Shown: one piece after another, positions 36,619 through 45,364 of the stretch
Layout of the letters: every line of letters begins with the position of its first letter
Numbering within the stretch: the first letter of the stretch is position 1
NCBI RefSeq assembly: GCF_018987265.1
Contig: NZ_CP076853.1
Location: 2,728,001-2,792,000, forward strand
DNA length: 64,000 nucleotides
Source: Rhizobium sp. WYJ-E13
GTDB taxonomy: Bacteria > Pseudomonadota > Alphaproteobacteria > Rhizobiales > Rhizobiaceae
Direction: 5' to 3'
The notes under the pieces: model-generated
Seen by the model: only the letters and a program-made list of their open reading frames with translations
What the model was told of the DNA's origin: nothing
Database searches by the model: none
Program-made: the position numbers and the translations under genes

Positions 36619-36816
36619 GAACCGCCGTCTCCTGCTTCATTTCGCAAGCAACACTAGTGAGGGCGAGGCAAAAAACAACAGCTTAGTGGCGCGGTGAAGC
36701 GCGGAAGAAGGGGGGTCGCGATCGGACAAAAGGGAGACGCTTATAAGCTTGTCCACACCCGAATGCTACCCACCGGTTTAGGGGTTGCAACGCCAAACCT
36801 TTGCGTTAAGGTGCCG

Positions 36817-36839
36817 TTGACCTGCACGTAACAGGTCAA
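36817..36839 (+). promoter_or_regulatory. Inverted repeat before oppA
   Basis: TTGACCTG (36817-36824) and CAGGTCAA (36832-36839) form perfect 8-base arms with a 7-base spacer, 54 bases before the oppA start codon. Either an operator or a leader hairpin; the first arm also reads as a -35 TTGACC. Confidence 0.5.
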
Positions 36840-36893
36840 ATCGGGAACAAATGACTAAAGAAAAGGCGAAAAGCCTAGAAAGGTGGACCCAGT

Positions 36894-38474
36894 ATGTCCT
36901 TTTTCACGAAAAAATTTCTCGCGTCTGCAATGGTTGGCTCCTTGCTCGCATTTTCGGCCCATGCGGCCACGCTGAATATCCATAATGGTGGCGACCCCAC
37001 CTCGCTGGATCCGCAAAAACTCTCCGGCGACTGGGAAAACCGTATTGCCGGCGACATTTTCGAAGGCCTTGTCACCGAAGACGCCAAGGACAACCCGGTT
37101 CCCGGCCAGGCCGAAAGCTGGACCATTTCCCCCGATGGCAAGGTCTACACCTTCAAGCTGCGTGACGGCATCAAGTGGTCCGATGGCCAGCCGGTAACGG
37201 CCGGCGACTTCGTCTTCGCCTTCCAGCGCCTCGTCGACCCGAAGAATGCTGCCGACTACGCCTATCTGCAGTTCACCATCAAGAACGCGGAAAAGATCAA
37301 CAAGGGCGAGATCACCGATCTGAACGAGCTCGGAGTCAAGGCGATCGACGACAAGACGCTCGAGATCACCCTTGAAAACCCGACCCCCTATTTCATCAAC
37401 GCCCTGATGCACTATACGGCCTATCCGCTGCCGAAGCATGTCGTCGAGGCCAAGGGTCAGGACTGGGTCAAGATCGGCAACATCGTCACCAACGGTCCGT
37501 ACAAGCCGGTCGAGTGGGTCCCCGGTTCACACGTCACCACCGTCAAGAACGACCAGTATTACGGCGTCAAGGATCTGAAGATCGATGGCGCGAAGTTCTT
37601 CGTGCTCGAAGACCAGGAAGCTGCTCTAAAGCGCTACCGCGCCGGCGAATTCGACATCATGACCGACTTCCCGACCGATCAGTATGAATGGATGAAGAAG
37701 AACCTGCCGGGTCAGGCGCACGTCTCTCCGTTTCTTGCCAGCTACTACTATGTAGTAAATGCCCAGAAGCCGCCCTTCAACGACAAGCGCGTGCGCCAAG
37801 CTCTTTCGATGGCGGTTAACCGCGAAGTGATCGGTCCGCAAATCCTCGGCACGCAGGAACCGGCGGCTTATTCTTGGGTTCCGCCAGGCACAGCAAACTA
37901 TGGCGAACCGGCCTACGTTTCCTGGAAGGATCTTCCTTACAAAGACAAGGTCGAAGAAGCCAAGAAGCTGTTGAAGGAAGCTGGCTTCGGTCCGGACCAT
38001 CCGCTAAAGGCACAGCTCCGTTATAACACCAACGATAACCACAAACGCGTTGCGGTTGCTATCGCCTCTATGTGGAAGCCACTCGGCGTCGAAATTGAAC
38101 TCTATAACGCCGAAACCAAAGTGCATTACGACGAAATGCAGCGCGGTCAGGTAGAAATCGGTCGAGCCGGCTGGATCGCCGACTACAACGATCCAGATAA
38201 CTTCCTAAACCTGCTTACAACAGGCGTATCGATGAATTACGGTCGCTGGAGCAATCCCGATTATGACAAGTTGATCAAAGAAGGAAACGCCGAAAGGGAC
38301 ATCGGCAAGCGCGCTGAAATATTCAAGAAGGCCGAACAATTGGCTCTCGACGATAGCGCCGCCATTCCGCTCTACTACTACGTTTCGAAGAATGTCGTTT
38401 CGCCCAAGGTCGAAGGCTTCGTCGACAATATTCAGGACATCCACCGCACGCGCTGGCTGTCCATCAAGGAATAA
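36894..38474 (+). CDS. oppA: Oligopeptide ABC transporter, binding protein
   Basis: 526 residues, signal peptide 1-24 (LLAFSAHA). SBP family 5 with the hallmark NIHNGGDPTSLDPQKLSG, VYTFKLRDGIKWSDGQPVTA and a C-terminal WIADYNDPDNFLNLL block. It captures peptides in the periplasm for OppBCDF. AAGGTGG precedes ATG 36894. First gene of a five-gene operon; a perfect hairpin lies between it and oppB. Codon choice from about 37740 to 38350 includes more A/T-ending codons than the rest of the gene (CTA, AAA, GTA), perhaps a recombined segment. Confidence 0.94.
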   Translation: MSFFTKKFLASAMVGSLLAFSAHAATLNIHNGGDPTSLDPQKLSGDWENRIAGDIFEGLVTEDAKDNPVPGQAESWTISPDGKVYTFKLRDGIKWSDGQPVTAGDFVFAFQRLVDPKNAADYAYLQFTIKNAEKINKGEITDLNELGVKAIDDKTLEITLENPTPYFINALMHYTAYPLPKHVVEAKGQDWVKIGNIVTNGPYKPVEWVPGSHVTTVKNDQYYGVKDLKIDGAKFFVLEDQEAALKRYRAGEFDIMTDFPTDQYEWMKKNLPGQAHVSPFLASYYYVVNAQKPPFNDKRVRQALSMAVNREVIGPQILGTQEPAAYSWVPPGTANYGEPAYVSWKDLPYKDKVEEAKKLLKEAGFGPDHPLKAQLRYNTNDNHKRVAVAIASMWKPLGVEIELYNAETKVHYDEMQRGQVEIGRAGWIADYNDPDNFLNLLTTGVSMNYGRWSNPDYDKLIKEGNAERDIGKRAEIFKKAEQLALDDSAAIPLYYYVSKNVVSPKVEGFVDNIQDIHRTRWLSIKE

Positions 38475-38482
38475 GGATGAAA

Positions 38483-38511
38483 GGCTCTTCCCGGACACTC
38501 CGGGAAGAGCC
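38483..38511 (+). repeat. Perfect hairpin between oppA and oppB
   Basis: GGCTCTTCCCGG (38483-38494) and CCGGGAAGAGCC (38500-38511), 12-base stem, loop ACACT. No T run follows, so it is probably an mRNA-stabilising structure that keeps oppA mRNA above oppBCDF mRNA. Confidence 0.8.
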
Positions 38512-38522
38512 GCTCCACGCCC

Positions 38523-39446
38523 ATGATCAAATATGCATTCCGTCGATTGCTGTCGACGATCCCTGTCCTGTGGATCGCCGTCACAGCCTGCTTTTTCGTT
38601 TTGCGCCTCGCCCCCGGCGGCCCCTTCGATGGCGAAAGGCCATTGCCGCCGGTGATCTTGAAAAACCTCGCGATCCACTACAATCTGGATAAGCCGCTCG
38701 TTCAGCAATACCTGATCTATGTCGGCGACCTGCTGAAAGGCGACCTCGGCCCCTCCTTCGCGAGCGAAGACTTCACCGTCGCCCAGCAGATCATGATCGG
38801 TCTGCCCTACACCTTCACCATCGGGACTGCTGCCTTCCTGATCGCCATCATCGTCGGCGTGGCTGTCGGCTGTCTTGGGGCGCTCTATCAGAACAAGGCA
38901 CCGGACTATATTCTGAGTGCTCTCATTCTGGTGGGCGTCGTGCTGCCGAACTTCCTGATCGCGCCGATCATGCAGCTCGTCTTCGGCATCCATCTCGCGT
39001 GGTTCCCGGTCGGCGGCTGGGGTGATGGATCGATCAAGTATCTCGTCCTGCCGATCGTCGTTCTGGCGCTGCCGCATGCCGGCCGCATCTCGCGCATCAC
39101 CCGCGGCTCGATGATCGAAGTGATGAACCAGAACTTCATCCGCACCGCCAAGGCCAAGGGCATCGGCCCGCGTCTGACGGTCATGCGTCATGCGCTCAAA
39201 CCCGCCATGATGCCCGTCGTTTCCTACCTGGGTCCGGCGGCAAGTTACCTTCTCACCGGCTCGCTCGTTGTCGAAAGCATCTTCGGATTGCCCGGCATCG
39301 GCCGCTATTTCGTCAACGCAGCGCTGAACCGCGATTATGGTATGGTTCTCGGTACGGTCATCTTCTACATGGTGCTGATCGTGTTCCTGAACCTTCTGGT
39401 CGATATCGCCTATGCCTGGCTGGACCCGAAAGTGAGAAACAGATGA
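38523..39446 (+). CDS. oppB: Oligopeptide ABC transporter, permease OppB
   Basis: 307 residues, inner-membrane permease with six hydrophobic helices, N-terminal MIKYAFRRLLSTIPVLWIAV and the transport signature around RTAKAKGIGPRLTVMRHALKP (EAA loop). Membrane subunit of the peptide importer. Its ATGA overlaps the start of oppC at 39443. Normal length for OppB. Confidence 0.94.
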   Translation: MIKYAFRRLLSTIPVLWIAVTACFFVLRLAPGGPFDGERPLPPVILKNLAIHYNLDKPLVQQYLIYVGDLLKGDLGPSFASEDFTVAQQIMIGLPYTFTIGTAAFLIAIIVGVAVGCLGALYQNKAPDYILSALILVGVVLPNFLIAPIMQLVFGIHLAWFPVGGWGDGSIKYLVLPIVVLALPHAGRISRITRGSMIEVMNQNFIRTAKAKGIGPRLTVMRHALKPAMMPVVSYLGPAASYLLTGSLVVESIFGLPGIGRYFVNAALNRDYGMVLGTVIFYMVLIVFLNLLVDIAYAWLDPKVRNR

Positions 39447-40360
39447 TCCTAAATCCTGCAAAAAGAGAGCTGCTCGCAGCCGAGTTGCTGGAAGCGGAAG
39501 GCCTGTCTCCGGAAGGCCGCTCGCTGACTAAGGATGCGTTGCGCCGCCTCTCGCGCAACAAGGCGGCCGTCATATCGATCGGCATACTCGTGTTGCTGAT
39601 CCTTGCCGCCTTCCTCGGCCCGAACTTCATCCCCTTCAACTATGAAGACCCGGACTGGGCCGCCTTCCGCGCGCCGCCATCCTTCGAAAACGGCCACTAT
39701 TTCGGCACAGACCCGAACGGCCGCGACCTGCTCGCCCGCGTGCTCTACGGCACGCGCATCTCGCTGGCCGTCGCGTTGACGGCAACCCTGGTCTCCGTCG
39801 TCATCGGCGTGCTCTACGGTGCGGTCTCCGGTTATATTGGCGGCAGACTGGACTCCATCATGATGCGCTTCGTCGACATCATGTACGCACTCCCCTACAT
39901 TCTCTTCGTTATCCTGCTGATGGTCATCTTCGGCCGCAACGTCTACCTGCTCTTTGCAGCGATCGGCGCGCTCGAATGGCTGACCATGGCCCGTATCGTG
40001 CGTGGTCAGACCCTGTCGCTCAAGCATCGCGAATTCGTGGAAGCGGCCCGCGCCTCGGGTCAGAAGCCTTTCAAGATCATTACCAAGCACATCATCCCGA
40101 ACCTCGTCGGCCCCGTCGTCATTTTCGCGGCGCTGACCGTACCGGAGATCATCGCGACCGAGAGCTTCCTTTCCTATCTCGGCTTCGGCGTTCAGGAGCC
40201 GCTGACTTCGCTCGGCACCCTGATTGCCGAAGGCACCGATGCCATGGAAAGCATGCCCTGGCTGCTGGTCTTCCCGGCAAGCTTCCTTGTGGCCCTGCTC
40301 CTCAGCCTGCTGTTCATCGGCGACGGGCTGCGCGATGCGTTCGACCCGAAGGATCGATAG
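39443..40360 (+). CDS. oppC: Oligopeptide ABC transporter, permease OppC
   Basis: 305 residues. N-terminal cytosolic segment, one helix near 45-65, then the DppC-type permease domain with GTDPNGRDLLARVLYGTRISL and the EAA loop EAARASGQKPFKIITKHIIP. Partner of OppB in the channel. The start overlaps oppB by four bases and its stop is directly followed by the oppD start at 40361, so the operon is tightly packed. Confidence 0.94.
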   Translation: MILNPAKRELLAAELLEAEGLSPEGRSLTKDALRRLSRNKAAVISIGILVLLILAAFLGPNFIPFNYEDPDWAAFRAPPSFENGHYFGTDPNGRDLLARVLYGTRISLAVALTATLVSVVIGVLYGAVSGYIGGRLDSIMMRFVDIMYALPYILFVILLMVIFGRNVYLLFAAIGALEWLTMARIVRGQTLSLKHREFVEAARASGQKPFKIITKHIIPNLVGPVVIFAALTVPEIIATESFLSYLGFGVQEPLTSLGTLIAEGTDAMESMPWLLVFPASFLVALLLSLLFIGDGLRDAFDPKDR

Positions 40361-41368
40361 ATGATCTCAGAAAAACAAAAAGATACCCTTCTCGAACTCA
40401 AGGATTACTCGATCACCTTCGAGACCCCCGAGGGCCAGGTGAAGGCGGTCTCCAACATGAACCTGACGGTTCGCCGCGGCGAACGTATCGCCATCGTCGG
40501 TGAATCCGGTTCAGGCAAGAGCCAGACGTTCCTTGGCATCATGGGACTGCTCGCCAAGAACGGCAGAACGACCGGCCAGGCATTGCTGGAAGGCCAGGAC
40601 GTGCTGTCGCTGAAGCCACGCGAACTCGACCGTGTCCGCGGCAAGGACATGGCCATGGTCTTCCAGGACCCGATGACGGCACTCAATCCGTCTCTCCGCA
40701 TCTCCCGGCAACTGACGGAACAGCTTGAGATCCACCGCGGCTTTACCGCCAGGGCGGCATCTGCCGAAGCGCTCGATATGCTGAAGCGTGTCGGCATTCC
40801 TGATCCCACGCGTCGTTTCAACCTCTATCCGCACGAGCTTTCCGGCGGCATGCGCCAGCGCATCGTCATCGCCATGGCGCTGCTCACCAAGCCGAAACTG
40901 CTGATCGCCGACGAGCCGACGACCGCGCTCGATGTGACCATCCAGGCGCAGATCCTCGATCTCTTCAATGATCTGACGGCGGAAATGAACACGGCGCTTC
41001 TGATGATCACCCACGACCTCGGTGTCGTGGCTGGTCTCGCAGACAGGGTTGCCGTCATGTATGCCGGCCGCATCGTCGAGGAAGCTCCGGTCGACGAACT
41101 CTTCGAAAACCCGGCGCATCCCTATACAGCAGCGCTGCACGCTTCGATCCCGCGCCCGGATCAGGATGTCGACGATCTCGTCGTCATCCCCGGCCGCCCG
41201 CCGAACCTGCAGCATCTGCCCAAGGGCTGCAATTTCTCGCCACGCTGTTCGCAGGTCCAGGACGATTGCATCGACCGCCCGCCGCAGCTTCAACAGCAGG
41301 GAGCAAGCCATTGCGCAGCCTGCTTCCATCCCTTCCCCCGCCGCGAGGAGTTGCTGATCCATGGCTGA
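40361..41368 (+). CDS. oppD: Oligopeptide ABC transporter, ATPase OppD
   Basis: 335 residues. ATPase of the importer: Walker [22 protein letters not shown], signature [15 protein letters not shown], Walker [14 protein letters not shown], switch His [11 protein letters not shown] and the oligopeptide C-terminal Cys cluster [14 protein letters not shown] that can hold an iron-sulfur cluster in homologues. It overlaps oppF by eight bases. Confidence 0.94.
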   Translation: MISEKQKDTLLELKDYSITFETPEGQVKAVSNMNLTVRRGERIAIVGESGSGKSQTFLGIMGLLAKNGRTTGQALLEGQDVLSLKPRELDRVRGKDMAMVFQDPMTALNPSLRISRQLTEQLEIHRGFTARAASAEALDMLKRVGIPDPTRRFNLYPHELSGGMRQRIVIAMALLTKPKLLIADEPTTALDVTIQAQILDLFNDLTAEMNTALLMITHDLGVVAGLADRVAVMYAGRIVEEAPVDELFENPAHPYTAALHASIPRPDQDVDDLVVIPGRPPNLQHLPKGCNFSPRCSQVQDDCIDRPPQLQQQGASHCAACFHPFPRREELLIHG

Positions 41369-42347
41369 GCGCTCGCTTCTGAGGGTCGAGAACCTGACGA
41401 CCCAGTTCGAGATCCCCTCAAAATCCTTCTTCAAACCGCCGCTGATGCTGACGGCCGTCAACAATGTCAGCTTCGATCTCGCCGAAGGCCGCACGCTTGG
41501 CATCGTCGGCGAATCCGGCTGCGGCAAGTCGACGCTCGGCCGCTCCATCCTGCGTCTTCTGAAGTCGCAGAAGGGGCGCATCCTCTGGCAGGGCCGTAAT
41601 CTGCTCGATCTCTCCGACGAGGAAATGCGCGCCGCCCGCCGCGACATGCAGATCATCTTCCAGGATCCGATCGCCTCGCTCGATCCGCGCATGACGGTCG
41701 GTGACATTATTGCCGAACCGCTCACCGTCTTCGAGCCAAAGCTCTCGAAAGCCCAGCGCCTCGAACGCGTACGCGAGATCATGGCGGCCGTCGGTCTCGT
41801 GCCTGAAATGATCAATCGCTATCCGCACGAATTTTCGGGCGGTCAGGCGCAACGTATCGGCATTGCCCGTGCTGTCGTCACGCGGCCGAAGCTCATCATC
41901 TGCGACGAGCCGGTCTCGGCGCTCGACGTGTCGATCCAGGGCCAGGTCATCACACTGCTTCGCAAGCTGCGCAAGGAGTTCGGCTTGACGTTGATCTTCA
42001 TCAGCCACGACCTCTCGGTCGTGCGCCTGATCTCGGATGACGTGCTGGTGCTCTATCTCGGCAAGGTGGTCGAAGCCGGCGATTGCGCCACCGTCTTCGA
42101 ACATCCGGCGCATCCCTATACGCAGGCGCTCTTCTCGGCGGCGCCGATCCCGGATCCAAAGCTCGCGCGTCTGCGCAGCCGCATCCGCCTGCAGGGCGAT
42201 CCACCTTCGCCGCTGAATCCGCCACAGGGCTGCGTCTTCTCGCCGCGCTGCTGGAAGGCAACGGATGTCTGTCGCACCGAAATGCCGCCGACGGAGCTCG
42301 TCCGCCCAGGGCAGACGGCGGCCTGCTATCATATGGACAGGCCCTGA
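41361..42347 (+). CDS. oppF: Oligopeptide ABC transporter, ATPase OppF
   Basis: 328 residues, second ATPase. Walker A GESGCGKST, signature FSGGQAQRIGIARA, Walker B LIICDEPVSALDV, FISHDLSVVR, and the C-terminal CVFSPRCWKATDVC block. Pairs with OppD as the heterodimeric motor. The kinase gene follows by about 110 bases on the same strand, so read-through is possible. Confidence 0.94.
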   Translation: MAERSLLRVENLTTQFEIPSKSFFKPPLMLTAVNNVSFDLAEGRTLGIVGESGCGKSTLGRSILRLLKSQKGRILWQGRNLLDLSDEEMRAARRDMQIIFQDPIASLDPRMTVGDIIAEPLTVFEPKLSKAQRLERVREIMAAVGLVPEMINRYPHEFSGGQAQRIGIARAVVTRPKLIICDEPVSALDVSIQGQVITLLRKLRKEFGLTLIFISHDLSVVRLISDDVLVLYLGKVVEAGDCATVFEHPAHPYTQALFSAAPIPDPKLARLRSRIRLQGDPPSPLNPPQGCVFSPRCWKATDVCRTEMPPTELVRPGQTAACYHMDRP

Positions 42348-42459
42348 CCTGCCATCTCCATCGCCCCGCAACTGGGGCGATGGACTTTCCATGCTCATTG
42401 ACTTGTCTCATCTCCCCTCTTCGCGTATCCGCAAGAACAGAAAAATCTGGGAGGACGGC

Positions 42460-43371
42460 TTGAGCGGACGGTTTTTGTCGATTGGCGAATGCATGGTGGA
42501 GCTCTCGCAGGCAGGTGAAGGCCTGCTGCGGAAAGGCTTTGCCGGCGATACTTTCAACACCGCATGGTACGCCCGCGCCTGCCTGCCGCCCGCCTGGTCG
42601 GTCGATTATTTCACCGCCCTCGGCGATGATCCGATGTCTGACGAAATGGTCGCCTTCATGGGCAAAGCCGGCATCGGCACGGACCTCATCTGCCGCATCA
42701 AGGGCAAGACGCCTGGCCTCTACATGATCAATCTGAAGAACGGCGAACGCTCCTTCAGCTACTGGCGCGATAGCTCTGCCGCCCGTAGCCTGGCCGCCGA
42801 TCCCGACCGCCTGCGTGAGGCGGTGGAAAGTGCCGATGTCATCTATTTCTCCGGCATCACGCTCGCCATCCTTTCCCATGACGACACCGAGACGCTGCTT
42901 GCGGAAATCCGCCGTGCCAAGGCGGTCGGCAAGTTTGTCGTCTTCGACCCGAATATCCGCCCTCGCCTCTGGTCGAGCTACGATGTGATGCACACGACGA
43001 TCAGCGAAGGCGGACGCGCCTCCTCGCTTGTCATGCCGAGCTTCGACGACGAGGTTGCCCATTTCGGCGATGCCTCCATCGAAGCCACCATTGAGCGCTA
43101 TCGCGGGCTCGGCGCCTTGCATGTCGTCGTCAAGAACGGCGCGGAAGGCGCAACGCTGAGCTTCGCCAATGAGCAGATGCATGTGCCAGCGGAAAAGGTA
43201 AAAAAAGTCGTCGATACCACCAGCGCCGGCGACAGCTTCAACGGTGCATTTCTGGCTCATTATCTGGAAAACCGGGATGCCCCGGCAGCCGCCCGCTTCG
43301 GGGCTAAAATCGCCGCCCGCGTCGTCAGCGAACATGGTGCACTCGTGCCGAAGGAAAAGCTCGACCTCTGA
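42460..43371 (+). CDS. kdgK: PfkB-family sugar kinase, 2-dehydro-3-deoxygluconokinase type
   Basis: 303 residues. Ribokinase-fold kinase with the PfkB signature DTTSAGDSFNGAFLAHYL near residues 260-277, with the catalytic Asp in AGDSF. The N-terminus SIGECMVELSQAGEGLLRKGFAGDTFNTA and DSSAARSL segments fit 2-keto-3-deoxygluconate kinases, which feed KDG into the Entner-Doudoroff pathway. I chose TTG 42460 because GGGAGGA precedes it; an ATG at 42391 is possible but has a weaker site. It follows the opp operon. Family assignment is secure, substrate likely. Confidence 0.87.
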   Translation: MSGRFLSIGECMVELSQAGEGLLRKGFAGDTFNTAWYARACLPPAWSVDYFTALGDDPMSDEMVAFMGKAGIGTDLICRIKGKTPGLYMINLKNGERSFSYWRDSSAARSLAADPDRLREAVESADVIYFSGITLAILSHDDTETLLAEIRRAKAVGKFVVFDPNIRPRLWSSYDVMHTTISEGGRASSLVMPSFDDEVAHFGDASIEATIERYRGLGALHVVVKNGAEGATLSFANEQMHVPAEKVKKVVDTTSAGDSFNGAFLAHYLENRDAPAAARFGAKIAARVVSEHGALVPKEKLDL

Positions 43372-43384
43372 TATCGAGATTGAA

Positions 43385-43422
43385 GCCTGCGCATGTCCTT
43401 TGTCGGGCGGCCACGCGCAGGC
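43385..43422 (+). terminator. Hairpin after kdgK
   Basis: GCCTGCGC (43385-43392) and GCGCAGGC (43415-43422), perfect 8-base stem, followed by no clear T run. It is the likely end of the kdgK transcript. A smaller palindrome CCTGAT/ATCAGG (43448-43465) overlaps the gstI stop on the other strand. Confidence 0.55.
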
Positions 43423-43460
43423 CCGTCCCCCTCAGCGGTCATTAGCGCCTGATTGCGGGA

Positions 43461-43652
43461 TCAGGAATTGGTTTTCTTGTCGTCCGTGCGCACGGCCTCG
43501 TCGTGATACCAGCAGCTATCGAGCGCGGCGTCGCACACACCAGCCGCCTCCCGCTCCATCATGCGCAGGCGCTCGAAGCGGTTCGGGCCTTGAGCAGCCT
43601 TGAGTGGGAACTGGTAGATCGTCGCGGATTCGCGATGGAAACCGATTGCCAT
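43461..43652 (-). CDS. gstI: Glutamine synthetase translation inhibitor (DUF2735)
   Basis: 63-residue protein, MAIGFHRESATIYQFPLKAA..., of the DUF2735 family. Same length, start and divergent position next to glnII as the R. leguminosarum GstI protein, reported to reduce synthesis of glutamine synthetase II. AGAAAGG precedes ATG 43652. The promoter with an embedded NtrC-like site (43698-43727) and the sigma-54 promoter of glnII (43980-43993) fit opposite nitrogen control of the two genes: gstI on in nitrogen excess, glnII on in nitrogen limitation. The mechanism of GstI is not visible from sequence. Confidence 0.9.
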   Translation of the reverse strand: MAIGFHRESATIYQFPLKAAQGPNRFERLRMMEREAAGVCDAALDSCWYHDEAVRTDDKKTNS

Positions 43653-43697
43653 GAGATAGCCTTTCTTCAGCTCGGCCTATCAACATTCACGGTCGAA

Positions 43698-43727
43698 ACA
43701 ATAGCACAATGCACATAGTTTATGCAA
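43698..43727 (-). promoter_or_regulatory. gstI promoter with NtrC-like site
   Basis: On the minus strand -35 TTGCAT (43722-43727) and -10 TATTGT (43698-43703) are 18 bases apart. Between them lies TGCAC-N8-TGCA (43710-43726), a 17-base match in length and ends to the NtrC consensus TGCAC...TGCA. NtrC bound there would block the gstI promoter. Confidence 0.55.
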
Positions 43728-43979
43728 ATAGCATAAAATATAGGCAAAGTTACAATTGCAGCCGATCGATGCAGCATTTCCTGATTAAGCTTGCGCTGAT
43801 TTGTTTAAAACTTCATCCATTAGCCTCAACGCCGGAATTTTGATCTGGTTCCGACCCCGAAAGTGGCCGCCTCAAAGCGGAATGGGGCCAACCGGACTCG
43901 CCCTTTCTTCTGCCGCATCCAGGCTGAAAACTGCTTCCGTATTGTGATTCGTAAATTTTTTATGTCTGAAAGACGATCT

Positions 43980-43993
43980 GGCACGCTACGTGC
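43980..43993 (+). promoter_or_regulatory. Sigma-54 promoter of glnII
   Basis: CTGGCACGCTACGTGCTT contains GG at 43980-43981 and GC at 43992-43993, the 10-base spacing required for sigma-54 (-24/-12), with a G in place of T before the -12 GC. It lies 86 bases before the glnII ATG. Together with the upstream NtrC-like site this fits known nitrogen control of glnII. Confidence 0.8.
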
Positions 43994-44079
43994 TTCACAA
44001 GAGACATCCCTGGCGGAAGAGCGCACCCTTGCGTCTACTGCCTCAGGATTTGCTCAAGTTCGCAGCAGAGAGAGTCGCG

Positions 44080-45120
44080 ATGACAAAGTATAAGCTCGAG
44101 TATATTTGGCTCGATGGGTACACCCCGGTACCGAACCTGCGTGGCAAGACGCAGATCAAGGAATTCGATAATTTCCCGACGCTCGAACAGCTCCCGCTCT
44201 GGGGCTTCGACGGTTCGTCGACGATGCAGGCCGAAGGCCGCAGCTCGGATTGCGTGCTGAAGCCGGTTGCCGTCTATCCCGATCCGGCTCGCACCAACGG
44301 CGTGCTCGTCATGTGCGAAGTCATGATGCCGGATGGCGTCACCCCGCACGCAAGCAACGCTCGCGCAACCATTCTCGATGACGAAGACGCTTGGTTCGGC
44401 TTCGAACAGGAATATTTCTTCTTCGAGAACGGCCGTCCGCTCGGCTTCCCGGAGAGCGGCTACCCGGCTCCGCAGGGTCCGTACTATACCGGCGTCGGCT
44501 ATTCGAACGTCGGTTCGGTTGCTCGCGAAATCGTCGAAGAGCACCTCGACCTCTGCCTCGCTGCCGGCATCAACCACGAAGGCATCAATGCCGAAGTGGC
44601 CAAGGGCCAGTGGGAATTCCAGATTTTCGGCAAGGGCTCCAAGAAGGCGGCCGACCAGATCTGGATGGCGCGCTACCTGTTGCAGCGCCTGACCGAGAAG
44701 TACGGCATCGACATCGAGTATCATTGCAAGCCGCTCGGCGACACCGACTGGAACGGCTCGGGCATGCACTGCAACTTCTCGACCAAGTACATGCGCGAAG
44801 TTGGTGGCAAGGCCTATTTCGAAGCACTGATGGCTCAGTTCGAAAAGAACCTGATGGACCACATCAATGTCTACGGTCCTGACAACGACAAGCGCCTGAC
44901 CGGCAAGCACGAGACGGCTCCGTGGAACAAGTTCTCCTACGGCGTTGCTGACCGTGGCGCCTCGATCCGCGTTCCGCACTCGTTCATCAAGAATGATTAC
45001 AAGGGCTATCTGGAAGATCGTCGCCCGAACTCCCAGGGCGACCCCTACCAGATCGCATCGCAGGTTCTGAAGACGATCTCGGAAGTTCCGACCTCCGGCT
45101 CTGCTTCGGCCGCAGCCTAA
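44080..45120 (+). CDS. glnII: Glutamine synthetase II
   Basis: 346 residues, the eukaryote-like GSII of rhizobia that makes glutamine from glutamate, ammonia and ATP. Motifs LPLWGFDGSST, WFGFEQEYFFF, GINAEVAKGQWEFQIF and NGSGMHCNFSTKY are intact. ATG 44080 gives the family length (about 345) and AGAGAG lies upstream. Not adenylylated like GSI; control is transcriptional through NtrC and sigma-54 (see 43980) and by the divergent gstI product. A terminator follows. Confidence 0.97.
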   Translation: MTKYKLEYIWLDGYTPVPNLRGKTQIKEFDNFPTLEQLPLWGFDGSSTMQAEGRSSDCVLKPVAVYPDPARTNGVLVMCEVMMPDGVTPHASNARATILDDEDAWFGFEQEYFFFENGRPLGFPESGYPAPQGPYYTGVGYSNVGSVAREIVEEHLDLCLAAGINHEGINAEVAKGQWEFQIFGKGSKKAADQIWMARYLLQRLTEKYGIDIEYHCKPLGDTDWNGSGMHCNFSTKYMREVGGKAYFEALMAQFEKNLMDHINVYGPDNDKRLTGKHETAPWNKFSYGVADRGASIRVPHSFIKNDYKGYLEDRRPNSQGDPYQIASQVLKTISEVPTSGSASAAA

Positions 45121-45130
45121 GCTTTTACCG

Positions 45131-45164
45131 CGGCGCCGGCCTCCCCGCTGGCGCCGTTCCTTTT
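45131..45164 (+). terminator. Terminator of glnII
   Basis: CGGCGCC (45131-45137) pairs with GGCGCCG (45150-45156), then TTCCTTTT. 10 bases after the stop. Confidence 0.85.
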
Positions 45165-45364
45165 CAAGGCTCATCTGCCTGCCGGCTTTTCAACCGACAT
45201 ATTTACTGTCGCAATAGCCGCAAAGTCCTGTAAACACTCGCACAGGGCTGTAATATTTCCATCATGCACTTCCGCCAAGATAAGAGAGCGGGAATCGCCA
45301 TTCCGGAACCCCGCCCAGGGATTATGCGTTGCTACAACCATGCGACGCTGATGGAAATGGAAGC

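Noticed and set aside
45165..45364. Direct CTGTAA repeats before the glycosyltransferase as a Pho box
   Set aside because: Only six bases each and spacing 18; does not match the 7-4-7 Pho box pattern.
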